A stretch of DNA of 64,000 bases from Ancrocorticia sp047501485 (lineage in GTDB: Bacteria; Actinomycetota; Actinomycetes; Actinomycetales; Actinomycetaceae): contig JAZDRN010000007.1 in the NCBI GenBank assembly GCA_047501485.1, positions 1 to 64,000 on the forward strand, read 5' to 3'. Position 1 is the first letter of the stretch, and each line of letters begins with the position of its first letter. Position numbers and translations under genes: made by a program. A model generated the notes under the pieces. That model saw only the letters and a program-made list of their open reading frames with translations. It had not been told where the DNA came from and ran no database searches. Positions 32,627 through 41,297 of the stretch are shown in pieces.

Positions 32627-34108
32627 TCATGCATCAGGGCTGCGCAACTGGTCGTCTGCTTGCTGAGCAATCCAACGCAACTGCGGGTGCTCTTGGATGA
32701 TTTTTCTCTGCCGCTCAGCGGGTAGCCCCACTTCATTGAGTAGGTTCAGGATCACCACAGCGGTCGTCACGTCCACGATGGCGATCAGTTCCTCAAAGGA
32801 GTGCTTTGGGGTCAACCCTTGATGGGCCAGATCATTGCGCGCTCGCGTTGTCCGTTGTGCCCATCGGTCCACATCGGACACGAGCGACGACATCGCCTTC
32901 TGATCTGGGCGAGCCGCAAGAGCGTACAAGCGTTCACGCAGCGTCGGATCATTCCGAAGCGAGCCCTTGATGCGGTCCCGATGCTCCTGTGGCACGTGCT
33001 CCAGCATCGCTTCGCGCATCGGCTCGAACTCATCGGGTGGCATCGGATGCTCGTCGATCCTGAGACCTCGATGAAATACCTCTGCTGCACCAACCGCCAT
33101 CAGCAAGTTGTTCTCGATGTATTGTGCTGGCGCGTAGCGGAGCCCGAGGGTCATGTTGAGGGCTGGTCGTAGCCGCTCATACACCTCGCACCACCGGGGA
33201 ATGATCTCTTCAAAAGGAATATCGCCGCATGTGAAGAAAACATGGCGCTGATGGATGGCTTTCGCGTCGTGTGCTCCCACCTTCGAGGGCGAATAAATCA
33301 CATCGACGTCCCTGTCCCGGAGCACTTTCGTGGACGGTGAGTCCACACCTCCCACGGCGAGCTTCAGCCGCAGCCAGATGACACCCGCCGCGCGATGGGT
33401 AGCGAGTGCAATCAAATCCTGCACCAGTCGAGCGAAGTCCTTCGCATCCTCTACCGAGCACGCCTCGGCTGGATCGACTCGCACAAAGGTGGTGTCGCGA
33501 ACCCTCCCGACTGTTCCTCCGCGCCGCCGATCGAAGAAAGGCAATGTATGGCGGTGACCAAGAGTGAACTTTGTTCCGTCCACAACGACCGATTGCGCCG
33601 GGACGGGCTTCACCGAAATAGTGCCACTACCGTCAGGACGCCCATCAGGAGCGCCTAGAACCGCCTCGAAAATGGATGATGCTCTCCAATGCCCAAGGTC
33701 CTCCACCGACACCTCAGCAGCGCGGAAGACGGCTTCGTCTTCGCTGGCGATGTGCGCTCCGATGAGGACGGTGATCGCCTCTACTGTCTGCGTGTCGGGA
33801 GTTTGGACGCGAGCACCAATGGTCCGTTTACTGTTGGTCGGATGACAACCGAGAAGAGTGATCTTTCGCTGCTCAGCAGCCCCGTGAATCACATCCCACG
33901 TCCTGCTTCCTTCATGGAACACCGTCATGCCGGGGGAAGGGCTCGACATAATGCGGTCCTCAAATGCGCCGATCAGAGTAAGTGAGAGACCGTCGTTGGA
34001 GTCATAGCGGAGCACGCCGGGTACCTGCTCCTCTGGGGCTTCGGGCAGCCACCACATACCTGCCCACTCGCCATTCTCATCAAGGTTCAGCGGATCATTG
34101 GCCATCAT
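32627..34108 (-). CDS. apeA: ApeA-like anti-phage HEPN protein
   Basis: The 493-residue protein has the ApeA architecture. The N-terminal domain opens GMWWLPEAPEEQVPGVLRYD and LSLTLIGAFED, as in the ApeA_NTD1 family, a long middle follows, and the C-terminal HEPN domain carries RNDLAH (R-X4-H, about residue 440). HEPN proteins of this class are thought to cleave RNA on phage infection and to act by growth arrest. I chose the ATG at 34108 (MMANDPLNLDENG); ATGs at 34105, 34114 and 34132 are alternatives. It is a single gene on the minus strand, the usual organisation for this one-gene system. The 293 bp upstream (34109-34401) show no gene I can support. Confidence 0.85.
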   Translation of the reverse strand: MMANDPLNLDENGEWAGMWWLPEAPEEQVPGVLRYDSNDGLSLTLIGAFEDRIMSSPSPGMTVFHEGSRTWDVIHGAAEQRKITLLGCHPTNSKRTIGARVQTPDTQTVEAITVLIGAHIASEDEAVFRAAEVSVEDLGHWRASSIFEAVLGAPDGRPDGSGTISVKPVPAQSVVVDGTKFTLGHRHTLPFFDRRRGGTVGRVRDTTFVRVDPAEACSVEDAKDFARLVQDLIALATHRAAGVIWLRLKLAVGGVDSPSTKVLRDRDVDVIYSPSKVGAHDAKAIHQRHVFFTCGDIPFEEIIPRWCEVYERLRPALNMTLGLRYAPAQYIENNLLMAVGAAEVFHRGLRIDEHPMPPDEFEPMREAMLEHVPQEHRDRIKGSLRNDPTLRERLYALAARPDQKAMSSLVSDVDRWAQRTTRARNDLAHQGLTPKHSFEELIAIVDVTTAVVILNLLNEVGLPAERQRKIIQEHPQLRWIAQQADDQLRSPDA

Positions 34109-34401
34109 GCACATCCCGACTGTAGAGAGCACTCACAAGATCGCCCAATGGAAGCCGGGACGAGATGCCCCGCAGGGTCTCGGTCCCCGCCGCGTCCGAA
34201 CACACCCAGCGTTGGCGATGCCCTTCTGTCCCACTCCAGCTTCCTCGCCCAGACAATCGATACTCCAGACTCGTCATCGTTGCTCACGGGCGACAGGCAC
34301 TTGAACGAGTTCACACCACCGATCCTACCGAGTGGGAAGTATTCATCCTTGAAGAAAGAGACGATCAGAGTCGGCCATGGCCCAGTCTTGAGGGGTCTGC
34401 T

Positions 34402-34737
34402 TTACAGGCGGACCGTCAGGGTTCGGGGCAATGACGACCGAGACCAATCAGTGTCCGGTGCCCGCAGTGATTTTGGGGAGGCGAGTTCACGAATTCTGTC
34501 TGGGCGGAAGCCAGACCACATCTCGCCGTCGGCGGTCTCGACGATGGGTGCTCGCATCCATCCGGCTGCTTTGAGCCGGTCGAGGGCATCGGCGTTGGCA
34601 CTCAGGTCGATCTCCGAGAATGGAATCTTGTACTTGTTCAGGGTGCGCTTGGTGGCGCTGCACTGTACGCAGTCCGGCTTCGTGTAGACGGTGACCGATC
34701 TCTCCGCCGCATGATCAGCGTTCTTCATGGTTGTCAT
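34402..34737 (-). CDS. nrdH: NrdH-like glutaredoxin
   Basis: This small thiol-redox protein (111 residues) has VTVYTKPDCVQCSATKRTL, with the CVQC active site near residues 23-26, and the NrdH-type GWMRAPIVETADGEMWSGF and RPDRIREL. NrdH normally reduces class Ib ribonucleotide reductase, but copies carried on plasmids and ICEs are common in actinobacteria and often lack nrdE/F nearby, as here. It starts 8 bp after the dprA-like gene and is likely co-transcribed with it. The ATG at 34728 (MKNADHA) is an alternative start. Confidence 0.85.
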   Translation of the reverse strand: MTTMKNADHAAERSVTVYTKPDCVQCSATKRTLNKYKIPFSEIDLSANADALDRLKAAGWMRAPIVETADGEMWSGFRPDRIRELASPKSLRAPDTDWSRSSLPRTLTVRL

Positions 34738-34745
34738 CCCTGCGC

Positions 34746-35741
34746 CTATAGCCTCAGCACCGGGGGTTCGGACCTCCGGTTGCTTGGGAGAAGCTCGTTT
34801 GCTGTTGTTGGACGGGAATCCGATACAGCTCGGTCATTGAGCAGCTGGAGAACGTCGCTGGCCTGGGTCACCACCGATGCTGTCCCTTGCCGCAGCAGGT
34901 CGTTGGGTCCGTAGCTTGCTGCGCTGGTGATCGGGCCGGGCACCGCACCCACCCGTCGCCCAAGGGCCAGAGCCTCGTCGACGACGTTGCGCGCCCCCGA
35001 ACGGGCAGCGGCTTCCACCATGACTGTTGCCCCCGAGAGCGCTGCCATGATCCGGTGCCGAGCAAGCAAGTTATGTCGCGTCGGTGGCGTTGCGGGCGGC
35101 ACTTCGGAGGCCAACAGTCCCACATCGCCGATGGTATTGAGCATCGTGGTCTGCATTGAAGGATGACGAAGGTCGATCCCATTGCCCATCACCACGACAG
35201 CTTGGCCGCCGGAAGCCAGCGTTCCCCGATGAGCCGCGCCTTCGATTCCGTATGCTCCACCGCTTACGATGACTCGCTCTTCATCGGACAAGCGACTGGC
35301 GAGGTCGCTGGCGACGACTTCGCCGTAGCTGGTCGCTGCCCGCATCCCGGTGATCGTTACCCGATCCGACAACGACCCAGACAACAGCGAGGTAGCGCCT
35401 TTCGTCCAGAGGAGGTAGGGCTGGCGCGGGCCAAGATCACCCAGGCACGTCGGCCAGTGATCGTCAGAAGGAATCAGCGTGTTCATCCCGCGTTGCTGAT
35501 ATGCCTCCGCCGTGGCCAAAGTCCCCAAGTTCATGCGTGGAGCCAGGCGGGAACGCCACACGTCGGCCTCGGTTTCAACCAGCGTAGGCACACGCGCGTC
35601 GGACTCAAGTAGACGCAGCGTCTCCCGACCACCGACCCAATGCACCACTTTGCCGGTCGTCGGGTCGCCGGGATCAGCGATCATCGACAGCATGATCCGC
35701 GCGGTGCGCTCATCCCTCAATTGGTCTGCCATTGTGGCCAT
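34746..35741 (-). CDS. dprA: DprA/Smf-like DNA-processing protein (island copy)
   Basis: The 331-residue protein has the Rossmann-like DprA/SLOG core: PYLLWTKGATSLLS, VTITGMRAATSYGEVVA, RVIVSGGAYGIEGAAHRGTL, AVVVMGNGIDLRHPS, LLASEVPPATPPTRHNLLARHRIM and AARSGARNVVDEALALGR. DprA loads RecA on incoming single strands in transformation. Copies on mobile islands with no other competence genes, as here, may instead serve plasmid establishment or defence (SLOG-domain sensing). It is upstream of and probably co-transcribed with nrdH. The host likely has another dprA elsewhere. Confidence 0.88.
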   Translation of the reverse strand: MATMADQLRDERTARIMLSMIADPGDPTTGKVVHWVGGRETLRLLESDARVPTLVETEADVWRSRLAPRMNLGTLATAEAYQQRGMNTLIPSDDHWPTCLGDLGPRQPYLLWTKGATSLLSGSLSDRVTITGMRAATSYGEVVASDLASRLSDEERVIVSGGAYGIEGAAHRGTLASGGQAVVVMGNGIDLRHPSMQTTMLNTIGDVGLLASEVPPATPPTRHNLLARHRIMAALSGATVMVEAAARSGARNVVDEALALGRRVGAVPGPITSAASYGPNDLLRQGTASVVTQASDVLQLLNDRAVSDSRPTTANELLPSNRRSEPPVLRL

Positions 35742-35946
35742 GGCCGGTTCCTCTCACTCGACGGTCACCGACCAGGTACGCAGCGTTGTCCTGCAAAGGG
35801 TTCCCTACGTCACACGCCAGGCGTACAGTAAAAGACGAGGCAGGCTCACCAATCTCCGGGGTCCCATCGGGATCGCCCCACACGGGGCACTCAACTCATA
35901 GCTGCCTCACCGGCGTACTTCGCCGCGCTATGACGAGGAGACTCCC

Positions 35947-36315
35947 GTGATCCACCTGCTAATCGCAGCCAGCGTCGCCATCAACGAGTACCTGCGCCGC
36001 TATATGCCCAGCAACATCATTCGAGATCGTGTGCGCACCCGAGATGGACTCAAATGGGGCGTTCCCGCCATGCTGCTAGCCATTCCTTACTTCGGTGTTG
36101 CCCTCTGGCTCACCACAATCATCGAAACCGGAGCATCCGGGTGGCTCAACGTCGCCGTCCTCATCTGCCTGTGGTCCGGTCTTAAAATGCTCTGGCTCGG
36201 CCCCATCAGCCTCGTCCTGCTCATCCGGTCCCGCGCCCACGAGTATGCTCAACACCGCCGTTCACGGACGAGCACGATATCTCGTCGCGCCACCGCACCA
36301 ACGCTCGTGGGGTGA
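35947..36315 (+). CDS. Small membrane protein
   Basis: The 122-residue protein starts at GTG 35947 (IHLLIAASVAINEYLRRYM). Two hydrophobic segments follow: WGVPAMLLAIPYFGVALWL and LNVAVLICLWSGLKMLWL with ISLVLLI. The tail is basic (RSRAHEYAQHRRSR). Similar short proteins occur on conjugative elements of actinobacteria; I know no function. It is divergent from the dprA-nrdH pair with 205 bp between. The 256 bp after it hold no gene I can support; the end of that gap carries GAGAGGAGG, the RBS of the next gene. Confidence 0.7.
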   Translation: MIHLLIAASVAINEYLRRYMPSNIIRDRVRTRDGLKWGVPAMLLAIPYFGVALWLTTIIETGASGWLNVAVLICLWSGLKMLWLGPISLVLLIRSRAHEYAQHRRSRTSTISRRATAPTLVG

Positions 36316-36571
36316 GATGATGGACATCACCAACTGGCCCAAATTGCGAAGTCTTGTGCGGATCAGGTGGCTGGGGCGAGTGGTAGGAGTCGGGTGCAGA
36401 GACCTTCCGTTTCCAGTTCTCAGCCACCGTGTACGGTGAGCCCACGACACTACCTGGCGGTCGGTGTGCCTTGGCTGTTGGGGCGGTAAGGTTATAGTCG
36501 CGGCAGGTGCCATCACAGCTAGGGCGCGTCCCCGGCTGCAAGGACGTCAATCGTGGTAGAGAGGAGGCATC

Positions 36572-37534
36572 GTGGCCATGATCGATTCGGCTTGGAAAGC
36601 TTGGTACCGAGCACAGCATGACCTTCGGTGCCGTGCTTCAGGTGAGACCTTCGAGAGTTACGCCACCACAGTGCTGGCGCGCCTGCATGCCGACTACCTG
36701 AATCCTGATCCTATGGGCAGCCTTGGCGACGGCGGCTGTGATGGACTTGCCGAGAATGGGACCATCCTCTACGCCTGCTATGGTCAGCGTGCCACAACGG
36801 GAGTTGATCAGAAGACTAAAGAGAAGCTGGAAGGTGACTTTGCAAGAGGGTGTGCCAACTGGGCGACCTTCACGACTTGGCGATTCGTGACCAATGCCCC
36901 ATTTGGCCCGACCCCGGCTACCAGCTTGGTCACCTTGCGAAAGCAGCATGAACCCGGCACTGAACGCCCGCTGACTCTAGAGCTATGGAGGGCACCCGAT
37001 GACTTGTGGTGGAAGGCCGTCAACACGCTGACACCAGCACAACTCGACGAGATTATTCCGGGAGTCCCGCATGCACAGGACGTGGAGCTTGTCGATCTAG
37101 TCGAACTCATCGAGTCGCTCACGGCGATCAATGGCGGAGGAGCTGACCGCCTTGATCCGATCCAGCCCGTTCCCTCAACCAAGATGGACTTCAACCAACT
37201 CCCAGAAACCACGAGGGCGGAGTTCAACGAGGGAAGACTCTTGTCGCCTCGTATCGACAGGTGGTTCACAGAGCAGGCTGATCCGTCTCTGCGTGACGAG
37301 AAGGCACAGCGCTTCCGCGCGATTTATCAGGAAGCACGGCAGACCACGACGGACGTGCGCGAGATCGTGAGATACATATACGGCGCGCTGGGTGGTCAAG
37401 ACTTTGATATGTCCGCGAAACGTGCCAACGCGGTATACGCCGTGACTGCGTACTTCTTTGACTCATGTGACATCTTCGAAGAACCACCTTCGGACTATGC
37501 TGGGGGTGAATCTCGCGATGTTGCTTCCAACTAA
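36572..37534 (+). CDS. ABC-three-component (ABC-3C) system effector-like protein
   Basis: The 320-residue protein is the first gene of a three-gene overlapping operon with an ABC-3C middle component and a DUF2326 ATPase. Its N-terminus (residues 5-75: WYRAQHDLRCRASGETFESY, LNPDPMGSLGDGGCDGL, GTILYACYGQRA) resembles restriction-endonuclease-like folds of the GDGG.DG type, where the acidic residues would bind metal; the C-terminal part is helical. In ABC-3C systems this position carries the effector (often nuclease) plus a C-terminal docking domain. Nuclease activity is inferred from the motif and position. Start GTG at 36572 has GAGGAGG upstream; ATG at 36578 is also possible. The stop overlaps the next start by 17 bp. 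Confidence 0.78.
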   Translation: MAMIDSAWKAWYRAQHDLRCRASGETFESYATTVLARLHADYLNPDPMGSLGDGGCDGLAENGTILYACYGQRATTGVDQKTKEKLEGDFARGCANWATFTTWRFVTNAPFGPTPATSLVTLRKQHEPGTERPLTLELWRAPDDLWWKAVNTLTPAQLDEIIPGVPHAQDVELVDLVELIESLTAINGGGADRLDPIQPVPSTKMDFNQLPETTRAEFNEGRLLSPRIDRWFTEQADPSLRDEKAQRFRAIYQEARQTTTDVREIVRYIYGALGGQDFDMSAKRANAVYAVTAYFFDSCDIFEEPPSDYAGGESRDVASN

Positions 37535-37775
37535 GGGGATCGGCCCTGAACGTGCCCTGTTGACGGTTGGCGCAACGCTGTTGTCCCTACTAGGCTCATC
37601 ACCTACCACTGTGTCTGGGCTATGGGAGAGGTTTTCAAAAGACGCGAGATCGGCCGACGATCCTGGCACAATCACATTTGACTGGTTTGCTATGGCGTTG
37701 TCTATGTTGTTCGCTGTGCACGCGGTCACATGGAATGCATCTGGCCAGTTGGTGAGGTGCCATGTTTCTGCATGA
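37518..37775 (+). CDS. ABC-3C middle component (MC6-like)
   Basis: This 85-residue protein reads MLLPTKGIGPERALLTVGAT, then TVSGLWERFSKDA and TFDWFAMALSMLFAVHAV. PTK..P..ALL..GA and F..FA.AL..L.A match the small middle components that link effector and ATPase in ABC-three-component systems. Both ends overlap neighbouring genes (17 bp upstream, 14 bp downstream), which shows a single translationally coupled unit. I chose the ATG at 37518 because the conserved sequence begins there. Confidence 0.8.
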   Translation: MLLPTKGIGPERALLTVGATLLSLLGSSPTTVSGLWERFSKDARSADDPGTITFDWFAMALSMLFAVHAVTWNASGQLVRCHVSA

Positions 37776-39462
37776 CCTCGGCGCTTCAGATAGCCGTTTC
37801 AAGAAACTGAGTTTTCATGAAGGCATGAATATTCTGCTGGCGGATAAGACAGCGGAGTCAAAGCTCGGAGATAGCCGAAATGGAGCAGGCAAAACCAGCT
37901 TCGTCCGCATCCTTCGCTACCTGCTTGGTGGAAACATCGATGACAGTCTCAAATCCAGCGAGCTTAGTCAGTTCTCTTTTTGGGCTGACCTGGAGATGGA
38001 TGACACCACCAACACGTGTCGGATCCAACGCCCAGTGTCGCCGCGCACGAAGGTGCAGATTGATGGCGTGGTCGCCAACACTGACGAGTGGAAGTCGGAT
38101 GTCGCTCGGCTTTTTCATCTCCCTGAGGACACGACTCGCCCCACAGTTGGCCAACTCGTTGGCCAACTCGTTCGAGATTATTTCTCTGATCCACTCAAGA
38201 CGTATGCTGTAGAGTCTTCTTGGGAATCAGGAACAAGAATCGGATACCTTCTAGGATTCTCACCCGAAATCCTCACTAAAGCTGGAGAAGTTGCCGCTCT
38301 AGAGAAGAATCGCAAGGCACTTAAGAAGGCAATCTCCGATGGTGCCCTTGGGTCAATGACGCTAAACGAGGCAGAACTCCGCGCACGTCTCGCTCAGACA
38401 CGGCAGCGCAGATCGCGCCTCGAATCAAACCTGTCGGGGTTCCGTATCGATGAGCAGTACGCTGAGCACCAGACCGAAGCTGACAGTCTCACCCATGCCA
38501 TCAGGGACCTAAATGACGAGGGTCTGGTGCTGGAGCAGCGAAAGCGCGACCTGGAACTCGCTATGCGAGAAGAAAGCCCGACGGCTTCAAACGCTGAGGT
38601 AACAAAGCATCTGGAATCGATGTATGCCGAGATCGGCATTATTCTACCTGATGCCGTCGCACGGCGATTTGACGAGGTGTCAGACTTCCACTCGTCCGTG
38701 GTGCGCAATCGCCAGATGTATCTTCAGTCTGAACTGGCGTCTGTCGCCGACAGACTCGGGGCAGTTCAGAATGAGCGTCGAGCGCTGGACCAGCGTCGAG
38801 CCACTGTGATGAACCTGCTGAATGACTCCATGGCACTTGAGACCTTCCGCACCGCCGAGCGGGAGCTTGCCGAATTAGATGCCGTCATTGCGGACCTGGA
38901 ACGGCGGCTAGAGCTTGCACAGTCAGTGAGTGACACGGGGCTTCGCCTTCGTTCGATGATGACGGAGGCGGAAGCCAGCGTGCGAACCGAAATCGCCGAA
39001 CGCGAGACGCCTCTCGAAGAAGCTATTGGCCTATTCCAGCAGCTTGGCGCGGAGATATACGACGACCGCGAGGTGTCTTTACTCATAGAAGCCACAAATA
39101 AGGGCGTCCTCAAAGTTGTCCCAAAGATTGATGGCGACGCATCGGCTGGCATCCTAGGCGTGAAGACCTTCCTTCTCGATATTGTCTGCATTGTGATGGC
39201 CATCAAAGCTGGCCGTGCTCCTCGGATTCTCGTACACGATAGCCTTTTGTTCGATTCGATGGACGACAGGCAAGTTGCCTCCTGCCTCAACATCGGAGCA
39301 CGTCTCGCTGACAGCGTCGGATTCCAGTACATTGTCACACTCAACTCCGACCGCCTCACAGCTGCCGAAGCTGAAGGGTTCGACCGACGCGAGTACGTTA
39401 TCGATCCAGTCTTGACAGACGCTGGTGAAGACGGTGGACTCTTTGGCTTCCGCTTCCAGTAG
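37762..39462 (+). CDS. DUF2326-type SMC/ABC ATPase of the ABC-3C system
   Basis: The 566-residue protein is a Rad50/SMC-like ATPase. Walker A is DSRNGAGKTSFVRIL (about 37-51). A long coiled coil spans about 185-430 (RARLAQTRQRRSRLESNL, AELDAVIADLERRLELAQ). A C-terminal half carries FLLDIVCIVMAI and Walker B-like APRILVHDSLLFDSMDDRQ, then YIVTLNSD. DUF2326 proteins are the ATPase partners of ABC-3C defence systems and are thought to sense invading DNA and release the effector. It is the last gene of the operon, ending 55 bp before the convergent HTH gene. Confidence 0.88.
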   Translation: MFLHDLGASDSRFKKLSFHEGMNILLADKTAESKLGDSRNGAGKTSFVRILRYLLGGNIDDSLKSSELSQFSFWADLEMDDTTNTCRIQRPVSPRTKVQIDGVVANTDEWKSDVARLFHLPEDTTRPTVGQLVGQLVRDYFSDPLKTYAVESSWESGTRIGYLLGFSPEILTKAGEVAALEKNRKALKKAISDGALGSMTLNEAELRARLAQTRQRRSRLESNLSGFRIDEQYAEHQTEADSLTHAIRDLNDEGLVLEQRKRDLELAMREESPTASNAEVTKHLESMYAEIGIILPDAVARRFDEVSDFHSSVVRNRQMYLQSELASVADRLGAVQNERRALDQRRATVMNLLNDSMALETFRTAERELAELDAVIADLERRLELAQSVSDTGLRLRSMMTEAEASVRTEIAERETPLEEAIGLFQQLGAEIYDDREVSLLIEATNKGVLKVVPKIDGDASAGILGVKTFLLDIVCIVMAIKAGRAPRILVHDSLLFDSMDDRQVASCLNIGARLADSVGFQYIVTLNSDRLTAAEAEGFDRREYVIDPVLTDAGEDGGLFGFRFQ

Positions 39463-39517
39463 TGGCAACTCAGGTGACGCGAAGATAGAAGACAGGCAGG
39501 ATAAGCGACAAAGGTTC

Positions 39518-39973
39518 TCAGTACTCGCTGCCGAAGTTCACTCCCGCTTCAACAAGATGGACACGAACCGTCTTCCGGTTCACGCCCATCGCTCGCCCGA
39601 TGGCTCGTATCGACATTCCTTCCTGATGAAGCCGCACGGCCTCTGCGGCTTCCTCGACACCGAGCCCGGTTGGTCGTCTCGTCACACCACGACGCGTCAG
39701 ATGCGCAGAGACCGTCGCGCGATGGATGTCATAGGCGTCCGCAAGTTCGTTGACGGTTGCGCCCGCGAGGTAGTCCTCAACGAGCCTGGTCACCTCGGCG
39801 GCAGTGAGAAAAGTTTGAAGAGTTCCAACTCTCCGCACGACCTCGCCCCGAGAGTCCCGAATCAGGGTGGTTCCAGGGCGTTGCGAGGTGCGGTAGACGC
39901 CTCGTTTCCACCGTGTTATCAACGTTTTGAGCCGTGGGACAAAGTTTGCGAAATGACGCGTCTTCCACCCCAC
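39518..39973 (-). CDS. Helix-turn-helix protein resembling the DNA-binding tail of a serine recombinase
   Basis: The 151-residue protein has two helix-turn-helix motifs: LTAAEVTRLVEDYLAGATVN followed by ELADAYDIHRATVSAHLTRR, and EEAAEAVRLHQEGMSIRAIG followed by RAMGVNRKTVRVHL. It has no catalytic serine domain. Proteins starting ...LITRWKRGVYRTSQRPGT occur next to resolvase-like genes in actinobacteria. The first four codons overlap the distal attachment-site copy (39959-39972), so the start may have been set by the insertion. It could be the last trace of the integration or excision machinery, or a stand-alone regulator. It converges with the ABC-3C operon. Confidence 0.72.
   Translation of the reverse strand: MGWKTRHFANFVPRLKTLITRWKRGVYRTSQRPGTTLIRDSRGEVVRRVGTLQTFLTAAEVTRLVEDYLAGATVNELADAYDIHRATVSAHLTRRGVTRRPTGLGVEEAAEAVRLHQEGMSIRAIGRAMGVNRKTVRVHLVEAGVNFGSEY
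39959..39972. repeat. attR-like copy of the tRNA-His 3' end
   Basis: CGTCTTCCACCCCA matches the last 14 bp of tRNA-His (17149-17162), including the CCA. The preceding bases differ, as expected when only the 3' tRNA end is duplicated on insertion. It lies 4 bp before a terminator hairpin. Confidence 0.8.
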
Positions 39974-39976
39974 TAG

Positions 39977-39998
39977 AAACGGCGGGTCACCGCCGTTT
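39977..39998 (+). terminator. Terminator hairpin, probably the original tRNA-His terminator
   Basis: AAACGGCGG and CCGCCGTTT form a 9-bp stem around GTCA, followed by TCTTG. It follows the attR-like repeat by 4 bp, whereas the intact tRNA-His has no terminator before island DNA begins. Confidence 0.85.
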
Positions 39999-40100
39999 TC
40001 TTGTATCTCCTCAAAATGTCGACTACAGCTTCGGCCATGAAATCAAGATTTGTGGTCCAACATGGTCGAGCCACGTCGAAACCGGTGGATACCTTCCTGT

Positions 40101-40168
40101 TGATTGTGCCGCACTTTCCCTTCGGTTAAGCTGCGCTTTCCCGTCGATTGAGCCGCGTCGAAATCAGG
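40101..40168. repeat. Three imperfect copies of about 22 bp, possible IS-end remnant
   Basis: Starting at 40101, 40125 and 40147, related segments read TTGTGCCGCACTTTCCCTTCG, GTTAAGCTGCGCTTTCCCGTCG and ATTGAGCCGCGTCGAAATC. Multiple short terminal repeats of this kind are found at ends of IS21-like elements. No transposase is nearby. The rest of 39999-40259 shows nothing I can name. Confidence 0.45.
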
Positions 40169-40259
40169 AGCTGATGCCCCCTTCCGGCGGTGCGTACCCA
40201 ACCGATGGACTCACGTTTTTCCGGTTGAGCAGCCCCAATGTCCCAATGCCGTAATGACG

Positions 40260-41039
40260 TCATTGCGAATCGTCCTCGGGGACGTCGACAGTTATGAGTT
40301 TGACGCCATGGATGTGCGCTTCGGCGGCCACCCCATCGGGGCAATCACTCGTGGTGATAAGGGTGTCGAGATCGGCGATGTCTGCAAAGCGGTGGGCTGA
40401 GGTGCGGGCGAACTTGTCGGCGGTGGCAACCAAGACGGTGTGGCGCGTGGATGCGAAGATGGCTCTTTTGACCTGGCTCTCTCCCCAGTCGGCAACGGTG
40501 AGACCGTTGTCCGGGTGGGCGGCGCAGGAGCCAAGGAATGCGTAATCGAAGCGCATCTGACTGATGGTCCTCTCGGCGCTGGCGGCGGTGAACGAAAGAT
40601 CGCCATCGCTGATAGGACCCCCGGGAACGATGACCTGGTTGCCGGGTTTGGATGCCAGAACAGCAGCCGCATGGAGGGAGAGGGCAAGCGCAGTTATGCC
40701 CAGGCTCGCTAGTTCTTGAGCGACGGCTAGGACAGTGGTGCCATTATCGATCAGAACGGCATCGCCGGGCTTCACAACGCCCGCGGCCGCCTCACCGAGG
40801 ACCCTCTTCGTTGTTGCGTGCTCGGCTTGCCGCAGCTCGAAAGGGTACCTGGCGCCACGAGATGGCAGAGGTGCGGCGCCACCACGGACCCGTAGCAGTG
40901 CTCCCCGGTCTGAAAGTTCGTTTAAGTCGCGGCGAATAGTGATCGCGGATGCTCCGGTCAAAGAGGCGAGGTCTTCGACACTTCGTGGTCCCGCCTCAAC
41001 CGTTCTTATGATCGTTTTGTGTCTTTGTGATCGTTGCAT
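40260..41039 (-). CDS. DeoR-family transcriptional regulator
   Basis: The 259-residue protein has an N-terminal DeoR helix-turn-helix (about 1-55: RSVEDLASLTGASAITIRRD, LNELSDRGALLRVRGGA) and a DeoRC sugar-phosphate sensor domain with IDNGTTVLAVAQEL, VIVPGGPISDGDLSF, FDYAFLGSCA and ADLDTLITTSDCP. Such proteins repress sugar-use genes and are released by a phosphorylated sugar. I chose the ATG at 41039 (MQRSQRHKTIIRTVE); the frame extends 13 codons further. No obvious target gene lies beside it, so it may act at a distance. Confidence 0.87.
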   Translation of the reverse strand: MQRSQRHKTIIRTVEAGPRSVEDLASLTGASAITIRRDLNELSDRGALLRVRGGAAPLPSRGARYPFELRQAEHATTKRVLGEAAAGVVKPGDAVLIDNGTTVLAVAQELASLGITALALSLHAAAVLASKPGNQVIVPGGPISDGDLSFTAASAERTISQMRFDYAFLGSCAAHPDNGLTVADWGESQVKRAIFASTRHTVLVATADKFARTSAHRFADIADLDTLITTSDCPDGVAAEAHIHGVKLITVDVPEDDSQ

Positions 41040-41297
41040 GTGATCATTATGGATCATACGATGCGAGCGTGGAAGCAAGTTGTGGTAGGACGCGAACTTT
41101 GGTGATCAATGGCGGAGTGTTTCGCGAGCGATCGCGCAGTCTTCATGTCACTGTGCCTGACTGCTATCCGGGCTGGTCGCCAAGCGATTACCGCCACTAG
41201 ATATGGCTACGTCTGCCTCGGCAGCACCTTGATCGCTATGCGCCATGCCGATTGCGTCCGCCGTGAGTTTCCGGACGCCCCTTCGATTGGAGATATT

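Noticed and set aside
39425..39976. Plus-strand frame of 183 codons opposite the HTH gene
   Set aside because: It is the antisense shadow of the minus-strand gene with two clear helix-turn-helix motifs, and it overlaps the end of the ABC-3C ATPase.
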